A stretch of DNA of 16,347 nucleotides from Pseudomonadota bacterium (GTDB lineage: Bacteria > Bdellovibrionota_C > UBA2361 > OMIW01). The stretch lies in assembly GCA_900299205.1 (NCBI GenBank), contig OMIW01000043.1, forward strand, positions 1-16,347, in the 5' to 3' direction. A program made the translations under genes and the position numbers. The notes under the pieces were generated by a model that saw only the letters and a program-made list of their open reading frames with translations, had not been told where the DNA came from and made no database searches. Of the stretch, positions 1-8,325 are shown piece by piece. Positions within the stretch are counted from its first letter, which is position 1. The number at the start of each line of letters is the position of its first letter.

Positions 1-399
1 GAGGAGGTCGCTTCTTCAAGGGATGATGCGGATGAACCATCTCTCGCCGTCGCAAACGAAAATGCGACTCGTCAACTGCTCGCTGTCGATTTTGAGCTAG
101 CTGGTGGCGAACCAGTTGTTTCTTTTCAACTCAGCAAACCCGCCACGACGTTTGAACTTGCTCGCCGAGATCATCGAACGTTTGTTTTGACGATTCCGAG
201 CACCGCCATATCAACCCTGGGACTTGCTCTTCCTCAATATCCGCCTAAGGAATTTGGCGGAATTACGTTTATTCATCCTCAGGGAGGTCAGCCAAAGTTG
301 TTGACAACAATAGGTGTTGAGAAAGGAGTTAAGCTCACGGCGATTCCGAACGGCAGCGCAATTTACGTTAAGGTCGAATCAATTACCAAACCCGACTAG
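1..399 (+). CDS. 3' fragment of an unrecognised protein, possibly with an AMIN-like beta domain
   Basis: Frame 1 is open from the first base to a TAG stop, giving the last 132 residues of a protein whose start lies outside the window. An internal ATG exists only as a methionine-free reading would allow (no ATG is seen before the end; the first alternative start is a TTG at 187), so the gene should be treated as partial. The first ~25 residues are acidic and look like a linker. The remainder alternates short hydrophobic strands with turns and ends in a strand-rich stretch (AIPNGSAIYVKVE), a pattern reminiscent of AMIN-type periplasmic domains, which bind peptidoglycan or sit at the N-terminus of secretins. 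That resemblance is by eye only. No catalytic motif or membrane segment is visible in the fragment. The following gene is 306 nt away, so an operon with it is uncertain. Confidence 0.6.
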   Translation, partial: EEVASSRDDADEPSLAVANENATRQLLAVDFELAGGEPVVSFQLSKPATTFELARRDHRTFVLTIPSTAISTLGLALPQYPPKEFGGITFIHPQGGQPKLLTTIGVEKGVKLTAIPNGSAIYVKVESITKPD

Positions 400-705
400 A
401 TATCTATTGGGATATACTTTCCGGTAGCTGGATGCCGATCTGTGTGCTACGACACCTTCAGGTGCTGCGAAAGATAGCGAACCGGATACCGGGGGCTTTT
501 ACAATGATGTCGGCTCCTGAAAGGTCCTCACATAGAGGGTTTATTGGGATCTTCTCATCGTTTTCGCACAGACAGAATGGGGCACTGAGAGAAATAATCA
601 GGTCCATTTTTTAACATCATCCCCTTTCTCGTCGATGTTTGAACGAGGGTAGTACCCACACCCTGACACATCACTTCGCAGCCTTTAATGCACGGAGGGG
701 GTGTT
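400..705. other. Intergenic region with small dyads, no gene supported
   Basis: This 306-nt gap holds no convincing coding region. A 60-codon reading frame at 432-614 has no ribosome binding site and no recognisable product. Short inverted repeats are present: CACCTTCAGGTG (453-464), CTCGT/ACGAG arms (628-632 and 643-647) and GGGTAGTACCC (647-657). None is followed by a T-run, so no intrinsic terminator is called. The last two overlap and lie about 50-80 nt before the sugar transferase start, where an operator could sit. No good -35/-10 pair was found. Confidence 0.4.
694..701 (+). promoter_or_regulatory. Ribosome binding site that fixes the start of the sugar transferase
   Basis: GGAGGGGG lies 4 nt before the ATG at 706. 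An in-frame ATG at 688 lies upstream of this Shine-Dalgarno sequence and has none of its own, so 706 is preferred. The protein then begins MYKRFGKRLFD, the usual beginning of this family. Confidence 0.75.
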
Positions 706-1353
706 ATGTACAAACGCTTTGGAAAGAGGCTCTTCGATATAGTGGGTAGCTCTGTAGTGCTGATACTGACTAGCCCTATCCTCCTTGGGGTCGTCTTTGC
801 TCTCCTTCATGCTCACCGAGGTGGCATCCTGTTTTCTCAGAGCCGCCCTGGCCTTCACGGAGAGCCTTTCCGAATACTCAAATTCAAAACGATGACTGAT
901 GAGCAAGGGCCGGACGGTGAGCTCCTCCCCGATTCGCACCGGATAACCCCCCTCGGGAGAGTCATTCGAAAATTTTCAATAGATGAATTACTTCAACTTG
1001 TAAACGTACTCAAAGGCGACATGAGCCTTATCGGCCCCCGCCCCCTCCTTCCTGAATATCTCCCCTATTATTCGGCACGAGAACAGCACCGCCACGACGT
1101 AAGACCCGGAATCTCTGGGCTTGCCCAAGTTCGGGGACGCAATGCACTCAGCTGGAGGCGACGGCTGCGATATGACATCTTCTATGCCGACCACATCTCC
1201 CTCGGACTTGACCTCCGAATATTCTTTTTAACCATAATGAAGGTAATTTCGGCCAGTGACATTGATCCAAATGACGATAGTGAGATTACCCGATTTGACG
1301 ACTACGTCAGAAACGTTCGACTGTGCCACGAAACATCCTCGGGTGTTGCGTGA
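706..1353 (+). CDS. PglC-type polyprenyl-phosphate sugar-1-phosphate transferase
   Basis: This 215-aa protein is a complete small monotopic phosphoglycosyl transferase of the bacterial sugar transferase family. Such enzymes transfer a sugar phosphate from a UDP-sugar to undecaprenyl phosphate at the inner membrane and start the assembly of a surface polysaccharide or glycan. Residues ~10-33 form the hydrophobic N-terminal membrane hairpin preceded by basic residues (KRFGKR). Family motifs follow in order: KFKTMT, the catalytic Asp-Glu dyad in SIDEL (D93/E94), LKGDMSLIGPRPLLPEYL, RPGISGLAQVRGRN and the final YDIFYADHISLGLDL. It lacks the extra N-terminal membrane and nucleotide-binding regions of WbaP/WcaJ-type enzymes. 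The sugar substrate cannot be read from sequence, and no other glycan genes are nearby, so it may stand alone or belong with genes upstream of the window. Confidence 0.93.
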   Translation: MYKRFGKRLFDIVGSSVVLILTSPILLGVVFALLHAHRGGILFSQSRPGLHGEPFRILKFKTMTDEQGPDGELLPDSHRITPLGRVIRKFSIDELLQLVNVLKGDMSLIGPRPLLPEYLPYYSAREQHRHDVRPGISGLAQVRGRNALSWRRRLRYDIFYADHISLGLDLRIFFLTIMKVISASDIDPNDDSEITRFDDYVRNVRLCHETSSGVA

Positions 1354-1437
1354 AGGATAGGGGTTGCTCACTACTCGGTGGTGAGTGATATCGTAGGAGG
1401 CGTGCGTTCAACGGGAGCGCTTTCAGTCTCTTTCCTC

Positions 1438-1442
1438 AGGAG
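1438..1442 (+). promoter_or_regulatory. Ribosome binding site deciding the proline dehydrogenase start
   Basis: AGGAG lies 7 nt before an in-frame GTG at 1450. The longest reading frame begins with GTG at 1378, but a purine-rich stretch upstream of it (1354-1363) is about 15 nt away, which is poor spacing. A stronger AGGAGG at 1395-1400 has no start codon at a suitable distance; the GTG at 1402 is only 1 nt away. Confidence 0.45.
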
Positions 1443-1449
1443 TCGTGTC

Positions 1450-2874
1450 GTGCTGTCTGATCCTCAATCTCATCTTCAACGCCCCGATCCAGCCACTGAA
1501 TATCTCCCCGCAACGATTCCGAGCTTTGAGGATAAGGTTACCGACCTCGGCAAAAAGATACTCGCGGGAATTCGGGTTGAGAGAGCATCTATCCTCTCGA
1601 AGCAATACTGGTCCCAGCGTTTTATGGAGTGGTCAACCAAGACCCCTTCCCTTAAGAGGAACCTCTTTCGGCTCGTTGATGTGCTCCCCTCCCTCGAAAG
1701 CTCAGACGCGATTTCCGATCATATTGCTCAGTATCTCGGCGACGAGGCCTCAACCCTTCCAACGTGGGCAGCGTGGGGAATCCGACCGCCAGGGTCAGCC
1801 ACAAAAGCGATTATGGCAAGCGGGGTAAGGCTTGGCGTTCGACAGATGGCGGCACAGTTTATTGCTGGAGAAACTCCCCGTGCAGCGCTCGGAACCCTCC
1901 GATCAATCCGTCGCTCCGGATTTGCATTCACCGTGGATCTCCTCGGCGAATATTGCGTGAGTGAGCGCGAAGCCGAGAGCTATCTGAAGCGATACATCGA
2001 GTGCTTGACAGTCCTCGGCAGCTCGGTTCCGAAATGGCGCGAGAGTAGATCGCTCATGCAGGACAACCCGGGGGATAGCCGGGCGGCCTGTGTATCAGTT
2101 AAATTGACCGCTCTCTATTCTCAGGTTTCATCACTGAACCAAAAAAGAAGCGTCACTCTTCTCTCTGATCGTCTTGCCCTTCTGGCGAATGAAGCACGAC
2201 AGGCCAACGCTCAGATATATGTCGACGCTGAGGATTCCGCGAACAATGAGATCATCTACAAGGCATTCAAAAGAGTTTTTAGCAGCGCGGAATTCCGGGG
2301 AGACTTTCTCGTCGGCTGCGTCGTTCAAGCCTACTCGCGTCATGCAGCGACATTACTGACGGACCTCCTCTCGTTTTCAAAGGAACGGGGATGCCCTATC
2401 GCGATTCGGCTCGTTAAAGGAGCGTACTGGGATCACGAAACGACAGTTGCCCGGCAGAATGGGTGGTCGTCCCCTCTATTTTCTCACAAATCATCGGCCG
2501 ATGCGAATTTCGAACGACTTAGCCGTTTTCTGATAGATAATCACGAGCGATTATTCCCCGCTTTTGGATCTCACAACGTACGTTCTCTCTCGCATGCCTG
2601 CGTTTACGCTGAGTCTCGGGGCGTTCCGAAAAGCGCCTTTGAACTTCAGATGTTATTCGGCATGGCAGACCCCATCGCGCGTGCATATCGGCACCACGGC
2701 CACCTTGTTCGTCTCTACGTGCCTTTGGGCCCCCTCCTTCCGGGGATGGGATACCTCGTTCGTCGACTCCTTGAAAACACCTCGAATGAATCGTTCTTAA
2801 GGCATACCTTCTTCGATGACCATACCACTGACGCACTTCTTACCGCGCCTCAATTTGATCCGGAGGACCGATGA
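1450..2874 (+). CDS. Proline dehydrogenase (PutA-type PRODH domain, standalone)
   Basis: FAD-dependent oxidation of L-proline to delta-1-pyrroline-5-carboxylate, passing electrons to the quinone pool; first step of proline catabolism. With the GTG at 1450 the protein has 474 residues; from the GTG at 1378 it has 498. The N-terminal ~120 residues are helical like the region before the barrel in PutA. The barrel carries FTVDLLGE, SVKLTALY, YVDAEDSAN, RLVKGAYWD, GSHNVRSL, FELQMLFGM and GYLVRRLLEN. In 474-aa numbering, K218, D259, Y423 and the pair R438/R439 match E. coli PutA K329, D370, Y540 and R555/R556; the K-D spacing of 41 and Y-R spacing of 15 are exact. It lacks PutA's DNA-binding domain and the fused dehydrogenase, which is instead the next gene, overlapping by 4 nt (ATGA). 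Function is firm; the exact start is not. Confidence 0.93.
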   Translation: MLSDPQSHLQRPDPATEYLPATIPSFEDKVTDLGKKILAGIRVERASILSKQYWSQRFMEWSTKTPSLKRNLFRLVDVLPSLESSDAISDHIAQYLGDEASTLPTWAAWGIRPPGSATKAIMASGVRLGVRQMAAQFIAGETPRAALGTLRSIRRSGFAFTVDLLGEYCVSEREAESYLKRYIECLTVLGSSVPKWRESRSLMQDNPGDSRAACVSVKLTALYSQVSSLNQKRSVTLLSDRLALLANEARQANAQIYVDAEDSANNEIIYKAFKRVFSSAEFRGDFLVGCVVQAYSRHAATLLTDLLSFSKERGCPIAIRLVKGAYWDHETTVARQNGWSSPLFSHKSSADANFERLSRFLIDNHERLFPAFGSHNVRSLSHACVYAESRGVPKSAFELQMLFGMADPIARAYRHHGHLVRLYVPLGPLLPGMGYLVRRLLENTSNESFLRHTFFDDHTTDALLTAPQFDPEDR

Positions 2875-4463
2875 ATACTCCCTTTTTCGTCAATGAGCCG
2901 TTTACTGATTTCTCTGTTTCGTCAAATCGCAAACTTCTGCGCGATGCCCTTGAGCGACTCGAATCGACCCGCTCAACTGCGGGACTTGTTGCGTATCCCA
3001 TAATCAATGGCCAACGACGAACAACGCCAAATATCTTTGAGCGTGAGGATCCCTCCACCAAAGATATTCAGCTCGGTACCATTCATTTTGCGTCTCGAGA
3101 CGACGTTGATGAAGCTTTTTCATCTATCGAAGAGGGACGTCTCGGATGGCAGGACACACCAATAAGCGAAAGGGCATCGATCCTGAACCGCGCCGCCTCA
3201 ATAATGCAGGATCGCCGTCACGACCTCAATGCGCTCATCATTCGTGAGGTCGGCAAGCCGTGGAAAGAGGCTGATGCGGACGTCGCTGAGGCGATCGATT
3301 TTTGCCGATACTATGCAGAACGAGCATTTCATTTTGCCTCGCCCATCGCGACGAGCGATATTCCCGGCGAGGAGAATGTGCTTGTCTATCACCCTCGCGG
3401 TACAGCCGTCGTAATTGCCCCATGGAATTTTCCTTTCGCGATTGCATGTGGCATGACGGTCGCTGCTCTTGTCACCGGGAATGGTACAATTCTCAAACCC
3501 GCCGAGCAGTCAAGTCTTGTCGGCTTCGCTCTCGCAGAGCTTCTTCTCGCGGCAGGGGTACCACCGAACGCATTCGCATTCCTCCCCGGTCAGGGAGAAG
3601 ATATCGGCCGAGCATTGGTTGAGGATAAACGGGTTGATCTCATTTGTTTCACCGGCTCGCGAGCGGTGGGTCAGCAGATAATTTCGAGTGCTGCCACCCC
3701 ATACCCTGAGCAAAGAGCGATCAAACGGGTCATCGCGGAGCTGGGAGGAAAAAACGCCATCATTGTTGATGAAGATGCGGATGAGGACGACGCAATCCGA
3801 GGAATACTGGCCTCAGCCTTTGGATTTGCTGGTCAAAAGTGTTCGGCGTGTTCGCGCCTTATTGTTGTGGGCAAGCAGTATTCACGATTTATTGAGCGAC
3901 TCATCGAGGCAGCAGCCGATCTCATCGTCGGTCCCAGCGCGCAACCGGAGACGGTTGTCGGTCCCGTGGTTGACGATGATGCCTATCAAAGGTTGAATCG
4001 GACGATTGAGCACGCACGTCAGGAATGCCGCGTTGTCGTCGCTGCTCGAAACGGATCCGAGGGGTATTTCATCCCACCAACGATCATCGTCGATCCACCC
4101 CTCACCAGTAGCTGGTGGAGCGAGGAGCTGTTTGGCCCAGTTATATGTACCACCTCGGTAGCAACCTTTGACGATGCGTTGAGACTCGCGACAGACTCTC
4201 CGTATGCACTCACTGGCGGCGTTTTCTCCCGTAATCCTCGGAACCTTGAGGCTGCCAAGCGCCATTTCGCGGTCGGCAATCTTTACCTCAACCGAGCAAT
4301 CACTGGAGCCCTCGTTGCACGACAGCCGTTCGGAGGGAGCCGGATGTCGGGAATCGGCTCAAAGGCCGGAGGGCCCGATTATCTTCTTCAGTTTGTCGAA
4401 CCGCGTACTATCACTGAAAATACCTCTCGGCGAGGATTCGTTCCCGAGATTGCTTCATCTTAA
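2871..4463 (+). CDS. pruA: Delta-1-pyrroline-5-carboxylate (L-glutamate gamma-semialdehyde) dehydrogenase
   Basis: A 530-aa NAD(P)-dependent aldehyde dehydrogenase that oxidises glutamate semialdehyde to glutamate, the second step of proline degradation, in the cytoplasm. Visible landmarks are the cofactor-fold motif PWNFPFAIACGM, the general base Glu in AELGGKN (E290), the catalytic Cys in FAGQKCSACS (C324), the EELFGPV segment and the C-terminal RQPFGGSRMSGIGSKAGGPD followed by YLLQFVEP. This ending is characteristic of the P5CDH/RocA/PutA group rather than of general aldehyde dehydrogenases. The start ATG overlaps the TGA of the proline dehydrogenase (ATGA) and has GGAGGA at 2862-2867, so the two proteins are probably translationally coupled. 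Handing P5C directly from one subunit to the other, as in fused PutA, is plausible but inferred. Confidence 0.96.
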   Translation: MNTPFFVNEPFTDFSVSSNRKLLRDALERLESTRSTAGLVAYPIINGQRRTTPNIFEREDPSTKDIQLGTIHFASRDDVDEAFSSIEEGRLGWQDTPISERASILNRAASIMQDRRHDLNALIIREVGKPWKEADADVAEAIDFCRYYAERAFHFASPIATSDIPGEENVLVYHPRGTAVVIAPWNFPFAIACGMTVAALVTGNGTILKPAEQSSLVGFALAELLLAAGVPPNAFAFLPGQGEDIGRALVEDKRVDLICFTGSRAVGQQIISSAATPYPEQRAIKRVIAELGGKNAIIVDEDADEDDAIRGILASAFGFAGQKCSACSRLIVVGKQYSRFIERLIEAAADLIVGPSAQPETVVGPVVDDDAYQRLNRTIEHARQECRVVVAARNGSEGYFIPPTIIVDPPLTSSWWSEELFGPVICTTSVATFDDALRLATDSPYALTGGVFSRNPRNLEAAKRHFAVGNLYLNRAITGALVARQPFGGSRMSGIGSKAGGPDYLLQFVEPRTITENTSRRGFVPEIASS

Positions 4464-4526
4464 CGGTCCCACACAACTCGTTTGCTTTTCATCCGTCGTT
4501 TCTTCTTTTTTCGGAGTCAATTATCC

Positions 4527-5624
4527 ATGACAACAATCAACGATCCCCTGATTGCAGGCGCTCTTCATCTGCCGAATCGACTGGTGATGGCGCCACTTAC
4601 GCGGATGCGGAGCAAACAGCCGGGCAACATCCCCCACGAGCTTAACGCAACCTACTACGCTCAGCGCGCGAGCGCGGGGCTTATCATCTCCGAGGCAACG
4701 CAGGTATGTCAGCAAGGCCAAGGGTATCCGGGGACCCCCGGTATCCACTCAGAGGAACAGATAGCAGGCTGGCGGCTCGTTACGGATGCAGTGCACTCAG
4801 CGGGTGGTCGTATCGTTCTGCAGCTTTGGCATGTGGGGAGGATATCTCACTCATCGCATCAGCCGAACGATGAACTCCCCGTCGCCCCATCCGCGATTGC
4901 AGCGAAGAATAGCGGGACTATGACAGCCGATTGGAAACCGACTCCAATTCTCACACCCCGTGCTCTGGAAACCGATGAAATTCCTGGAATCGTGGCAGCA
5001 TTTGCGGCAGGAGCTGCCAACGCAAAAGAGGCGGGGTTTGATGGGGTCGAGGTTCACGGTGCTAATGGGTATCTCCTCGATCAGTTTCTCCAGGATGGGA
5101 GCAATCACCGCTCGGATCAATACGGAGGCTCGATAGAGAATCGGGCACGCCTCCTGCTTGAGGTCGTCGATGCTGTGATCGGGGTGTGGGGGGCTGACAG
5201 GGTGGGGGTCCGGCTCTCGCCTTACGGCACCTTCAACGACATGAGTGATAGCGATCCAGTGGCCCTCTTTACCTACGTTCTTGGCCAGCTCAGTGATCGA
5301 TCGATCGCGTTCGTTGATCTGATTGAACCTCGTTCATCGGGAGCGGGAGGGAGCGATAAGGTTCTCGAAGACAAACCAGATACGGCGAAACTCTTTCGTC
5401 AGTCGTTTCGTGGGGTTCTCGTTTCAGCCGGTGGCTATCAGCCCGACTCTGCCAAGGAGGCCGTTGCTGAGGGGATAGCCGATGCCGTTGCATTCGGTCG
5501 ACTCTTTATTGCAAATCCCGATCTGCTACGCAGAATCTCCGAGAATGCTCCTCTCAATCGATACGATCGAGCAACGTTCTACGGGGGTGGCGAAAAGGGG
5601 TATACTGATTATCCTTCGTTGTGA
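4527..5624 (+). CDS. nemA: Old Yellow Enzyme family alkene/N-ethylmaleimide reductase
   Basis: A 365-aa FMN-dependent ene-reductase of the Old Yellow Enzyme family, which uses NAD(P)H to reduce activated C=C bonds such as those of enals, enones and maleimides; typically an electrophile detoxification enzyme in the cytoplasm. The barrel starts with LPNRLVMAPLTRMRS. LQLWHVGRISH, the substrate-binding His/Asn pair in EVHGANGYL (H177, N180) with Y182, then DQYGGSIENRARLL and the FMN phosphate-binding region AFGRLFIANPDL follow. The end DRATFYGGGEKGYTDYP is that of classical NemA/OYE proteins. ATG 4527 is chosen because GGAG (4513-4516) lies 10 nt upstream; an in-frame ATG at 4482 would add 15 unrelated residues. 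It lies 63 nt after the proline genes, possibly on the same transcript. The physiological substrate cannot be inferred. Confidence 0.95.
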   Translation: MTTINDPLIAGALHLPNRLVMAPLTRMRSKQPGNIPHELNATYYAQRASAGLIISEATQVCQQGQGYPGTPGIHSEEQIAGWRLVTDAVHSAGGRIVLQLWHVGRISHSSHQPNDELPVAPSAIAAKNSGTMTADWKPTPILTPRALETDEIPGIVAAFAAGAANAKEAGFDGVEVHGANGYLLDQFLQDGSNHRSDQYGGSIENRARLLLEVVDAVIGVWGADRVGVRLSPYGTFNDMSDSDPVALFTYVLGQLSDRSIAFVDLIEPRSSGAGGSDKVLEDKPDTAKLFRQSFRGVLVSAGGYQPDSAKEAVAEGIADAVAFGRLFIANPDLLRRISENAPLNRYDRATFYGGGEKGYTDYPSL

Positions 5625-5697
5625 GGAAGTGACGGGGGCAGTGGTGTCGCGTAGGGCGCGGCGTGGCGATGATGGGGACCAGCGATGGGAGTAGGAA

Positions 5698-7755
5698 ATG
5701 CAAAAGGTCCTTGACGCGCTCGAATCTGGAGAACCGTTTGGTCTTCTCTGCGATGCCATTGTTGAGAGTGTATGCCAGCTCAGACGGGTTCAGGGGGCAG
5801 TTCTGGAGCTCGCCCCCGACGCACGCCAAAGTGCGATGACCGAGGTTGCCCGTTTTTTCTCTCCAGACACGACCAAGCTCGCGTCACCCAGACTCAATGA
5901 GAGCACCTACCCCATTAAGCGGTTTGGAGTTGTCGTCGGTCGGCTGGCAATTTGGGCAACGGGCCCTCTCGGCAGAGGGGTTCACCAGCGCATCCAGCTG
6001 CATGCGCTGTGGGGGGGCATCGCCTTTGAGCGCGCCCGAGCGGGAAACCAAATTCAAACCCTCCTTGAGCGCCTCCAAGTTCTCAATGATCTTATTCAAC
6101 TTGTAAGTTCGAACGCATCCCTCCACAACCTTTCATCTGAGGTCGCACGCCAAGCCGCTTCGCGTTTTAACGCAAAAGTGGCGGTAATATGCACGGCCCA
6201 GAAGCTCGATGAGATGACCTCTTTTACTGTCATGGGTGGCTTTGGATGCCCCCCCTCGGTTACTCATCAAACTATCTCCGCCAAGGAAGGTGTTCTCAGC
6301 GAGCTTGTGAGAAGTCTCAGTCAGGTCGGCATTCAGTCACTACCTGATGACCCTGATCCTGCTTTCTCTTGGATGGAGAAATGGGGAATGCGATCAGTCC
6401 ATATCGGCCCACTTCTCCACGATAACCAGCTGTTCGGCGCATGCATTTTGGGATTTCCGAAGGTTCGCACGCTGACTCGACCCGAGGAGGAGCGTTTAGA
6501 AGAATTTTTGGTTGCCGCAACGGTGGGACTCGCAAACGCGAGGAATAGAGACTCCCTTGTCGCCTACTCAGAGCAGCTCGAAGCCCTGATCGAATCCCGT
6601 ACGAAACAGCTTGTGGACGAATCTGCTCGAGCCAGAGAAGCGAGCCAAGCTAAGTCCCGGTTCCTTGCGAACATGAGCCATGAACTACGCAATCCCCTCA
6701 CCTCGATTGTTGGTTTTTCCTCACTCCTCTCCCAGGGCACATACGGTGAAATGACCGCTGAACAGAGTGATGCTCTCGCGGAGATTACCAAATCGAGCAT
6801 TCATCTTAAGAATCTCATCGCAGATATTCTCGATCTCACTCGAATAGAATCGGGGGAAGAGAGCGCCATCCCCGAGACGGTCGACGTCAACCAGCTGCTT
6901 GCCCAGGTGGTTCGACTCATGCATCAGAGTGCCTCAGAGAAGGATCTCGCGTTTTCCTGCGAGGATCAACATAGCCAGCTCTACGCGCTCTGCGATCCCA
7001 GGCATCTTCGTCAGATCCTCATAAATCTTGTGAGCAACGCTGTCAAATACACAAGACCGGGTGGGATGGTTAGTATTGGAGCATCAGCGGTTGATAATAG
7101 AGTCCGGATCTTGGTCAAAGACTCTGGCATAGGCATGTCCTCAAAACTTTTAAAAACACTCTTCGATAGATTTTCTCGGGGAGAGGATGACTACACCCGA
7201 CAGCAGGAGGGGACCGGAATAGGACTCGCTATCGTTCATCAACTGCTTTCACTCAACAAAGGAATGATAGAGGTAGAGTCAACACCGAATCTGGGGAGCA
7301 CCTTCATCGTATCATTTCCCATCGGCTATACTCCTCCGTTTGAAACGCAGGAAGAAAACATCGACGCTCAACCGCTTTCGCTGCGCGGACATACGATTCT
7401 AGTGCTCGATGACGATTCGTCGGCACGACAGATTATTCAGGCTGTCCTGGAGATGCACGGAGCAGAGATTATCGTTTGTAACTCAAATACAGAGGCCGAA
7501 TCCCAGCTAGTCGGGGCAGAAGTTGATCTGATCATCTCCGATATCAACCTGTATAGTGAGAGCAATCTCCCATTTATCGAAAAAATGCGACTACATTACG
7601 AGACAATTCCAGTTATCTTGGTATCAAGCTCCGCATTTCAGGAGGATAAAGCCAGAGCTCATGCGGCAGGCGCTTGTGACTTCGTGACTAAGCCATTCGA
7701 GACAAGAGCGTTGGTGGAGTCGGTCAGACGAGCATTGTCTCATGCAAGGGGTTAA
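5698..7755 (+). CDS. Cytosolic GAF-containing hybrid histidine kinase with C-terminal receiver
   Basis: A 685-aa sensor kinase without any membrane segment, so it should read an internal signal. Residues ~1-115 look like a degenerate GAF-like domain; a clearer GAF domain spans ~125-285 (ending GACILGF...FLVAATVGLANAR). A short coiled coil leads into the dimerisation domain with the phospho-accepting His in MSHELRNPL (H328). The ATPase domain has the N box NLVSNAVKYT (N443/N447), the G1 box DSGIGM (D475), the F box LFDRFSRG and the G2 box GTGIGLAI (505-512). The receiver (~565-685) has the acidic cluster LDDD (571-573), phospho-acceptor D615 in IISDINL and K665 in TKPF. All kinase and receiver key residues are present, so both are probably active. 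GGGAG (5687-5691) lies 6 nt before the ATG. No partner response regulator or phosphotransfer protein is nearby; its target is unknown. Confidence 0.94.
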   Translation: MQKVLDALESGEPFGLLCDAIVESVCQLRRVQGAVLELAPDARQSAMTEVARFFSPDTTKLASPRLNESTYPIKRFGVVVGRLAIWATGPLGRGVHQRIQLHALWGGIAFERARAGNQIQTLLERLQVLNDLIQLVSSNASLHNLSSEVARQAASRFNAKVAVICTAQKLDEMTSFTVMGGFGCPPSVTHQTISAKEGVLSELVRSLSQVGIQSLPDDPDPAFSWMEKWGMRSVHIGPLLHDNQLFGACILGFPKVRTLTRPEEERLEEFLVAATVGLANARNRDSLVAYSEQLEALIESRTKQLVDESARAREASQAKSRFLANMSHELRNPLTSIVGFSSLLSQGTYGEMTAEQSDALAEITKSSIHLKNLIADILDLTRIESGEESAIPETVDVNQLLAQVVRLMHQSASEKDLAFSCEDQHSQLYALCDPRHLRQILINLVSNAVKYTRPGGMVSIGASAVDNRVRILVKDSGIGMSSKLLKTLFDRFSRGEDDYTRQQEGTGIGLAIVHQLLSLNKGMIEVESTPNLGSTFIVSFPIGYTPPFETQEENIDAQPLSLRGHTILVLDDDSSARQIIQAVLEMHGAEIIVCNSNTEAESQLVGAEVDLIISDINLYSESNLPFIEKMRLHYETIPVILVSSSAFQEDKARAHAAGACDFVTKPFETRALVESVRRALSHARG

Positions 7756-7782
7756 ATTCGCCCTTATCTGATAGTAACCCAT

Positions 7783-8280
7783 ATGCGTTTCGTCATCTTT
7801 ACCTCAGAGCCGATCAAAGAGCCTCATATTGCCTCGCTTGAGGAAAACTACCTCAACCGTATGAAGAGCTGGATTCCAATATCTCTCGAGTCCCAGACAG
7901 GATCCCGATCTCCCTCCTTTCGGTCACGCCGTAGCTCATCGGGTAAGGGCTCCTCATCTGGCCACCCGGCCGGCAGACGCACCTTTCTGCCACCCGCTCT
8001 TCAGCGCGGCTTCCTCATTCTTCTCGACGAAACCGGTCGGTCACTCAATTCACGCCAATTCGCAACCCTCCTCGAACAAGCCACTCACCGGAGCGAGTGC
8101 GATACCGTGTTCGCGATTGGGCCAGCCACAGGTTGGACACCAACGCAACGGGAAGAGGCGGATATGCTCCTCTCGCTATCACCGATGACCTTTCCACACC
8201 AAATAGTCCGACTACTTTTGCTCGAACAAATCTATCGCGGACTTGCAATCAATCGAGGATTGCCCTACCACAAGGATTAG
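7783..8280 (+). CDS. rlmH: 23S rRNA (pseudouridine1915-N3)-methyltransferase RlmH, with a Ser/Arg-rich segment
   Basis: RlmH is a small SPOUT-class, SAM-dependent dimeric enzyme that methylates pseudouridine 1915 in helix 69 of 23S rRNA. The C-terminal half is typical: FLILLDETGRSLNS (77-90), the SAM-binding loop FAIGPATGW (110-118), LLSLSPMTFPHQIVR, LLLLEQIYRG and the family-defining end LPYHKD. The protein is 165 aa against 155 in E. coli. Two things are odd. Residues 41-66 are an almost pure Ser/Arg/Gly stretch where other RlmH proteins have an ordinary helical region. The SAM-loop motif reads IGPATG instead of the usual IGGxxG. There is no strong ribosome binding site at the ATG. It is the last + strand gene before a convergent operon 45 nt away. 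Confidence 0.9.
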   Translation: MRFVIFTSEPIKEPHIASLEENYLNRMKSWIPISLESQTGSRSPSFRSRRSSSGKGSSSGHPAGRRTFLPPALQRGFLILLDETGRSLNSRQFATLLEQATHRSECDTVFAIGPATGWTPTQREEADMLLSLSPMTFPHQIVRLLLLEQIYRGLAINRGLPYHKD

Positions 8281-8325
8281 ATGAAGTTTTTTATTCAACC
8301 CGGACTTTCGACGGGGGCCTCTCTA

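Noticed and set aside
432-614. 60-codon open frame in the gap before the sugar transferase
   Set aside because: No ribosome binding site, no recognisable domain, and an irregular composition; judged non-coding.
8281-8325. Possible bidirectional terminator between rlmH and the NuoM-like gene
   Set aside because: Only a 4-bp CCCG/CGGG stem can be formed and the T-run lies on the wrong side of it for both strands.
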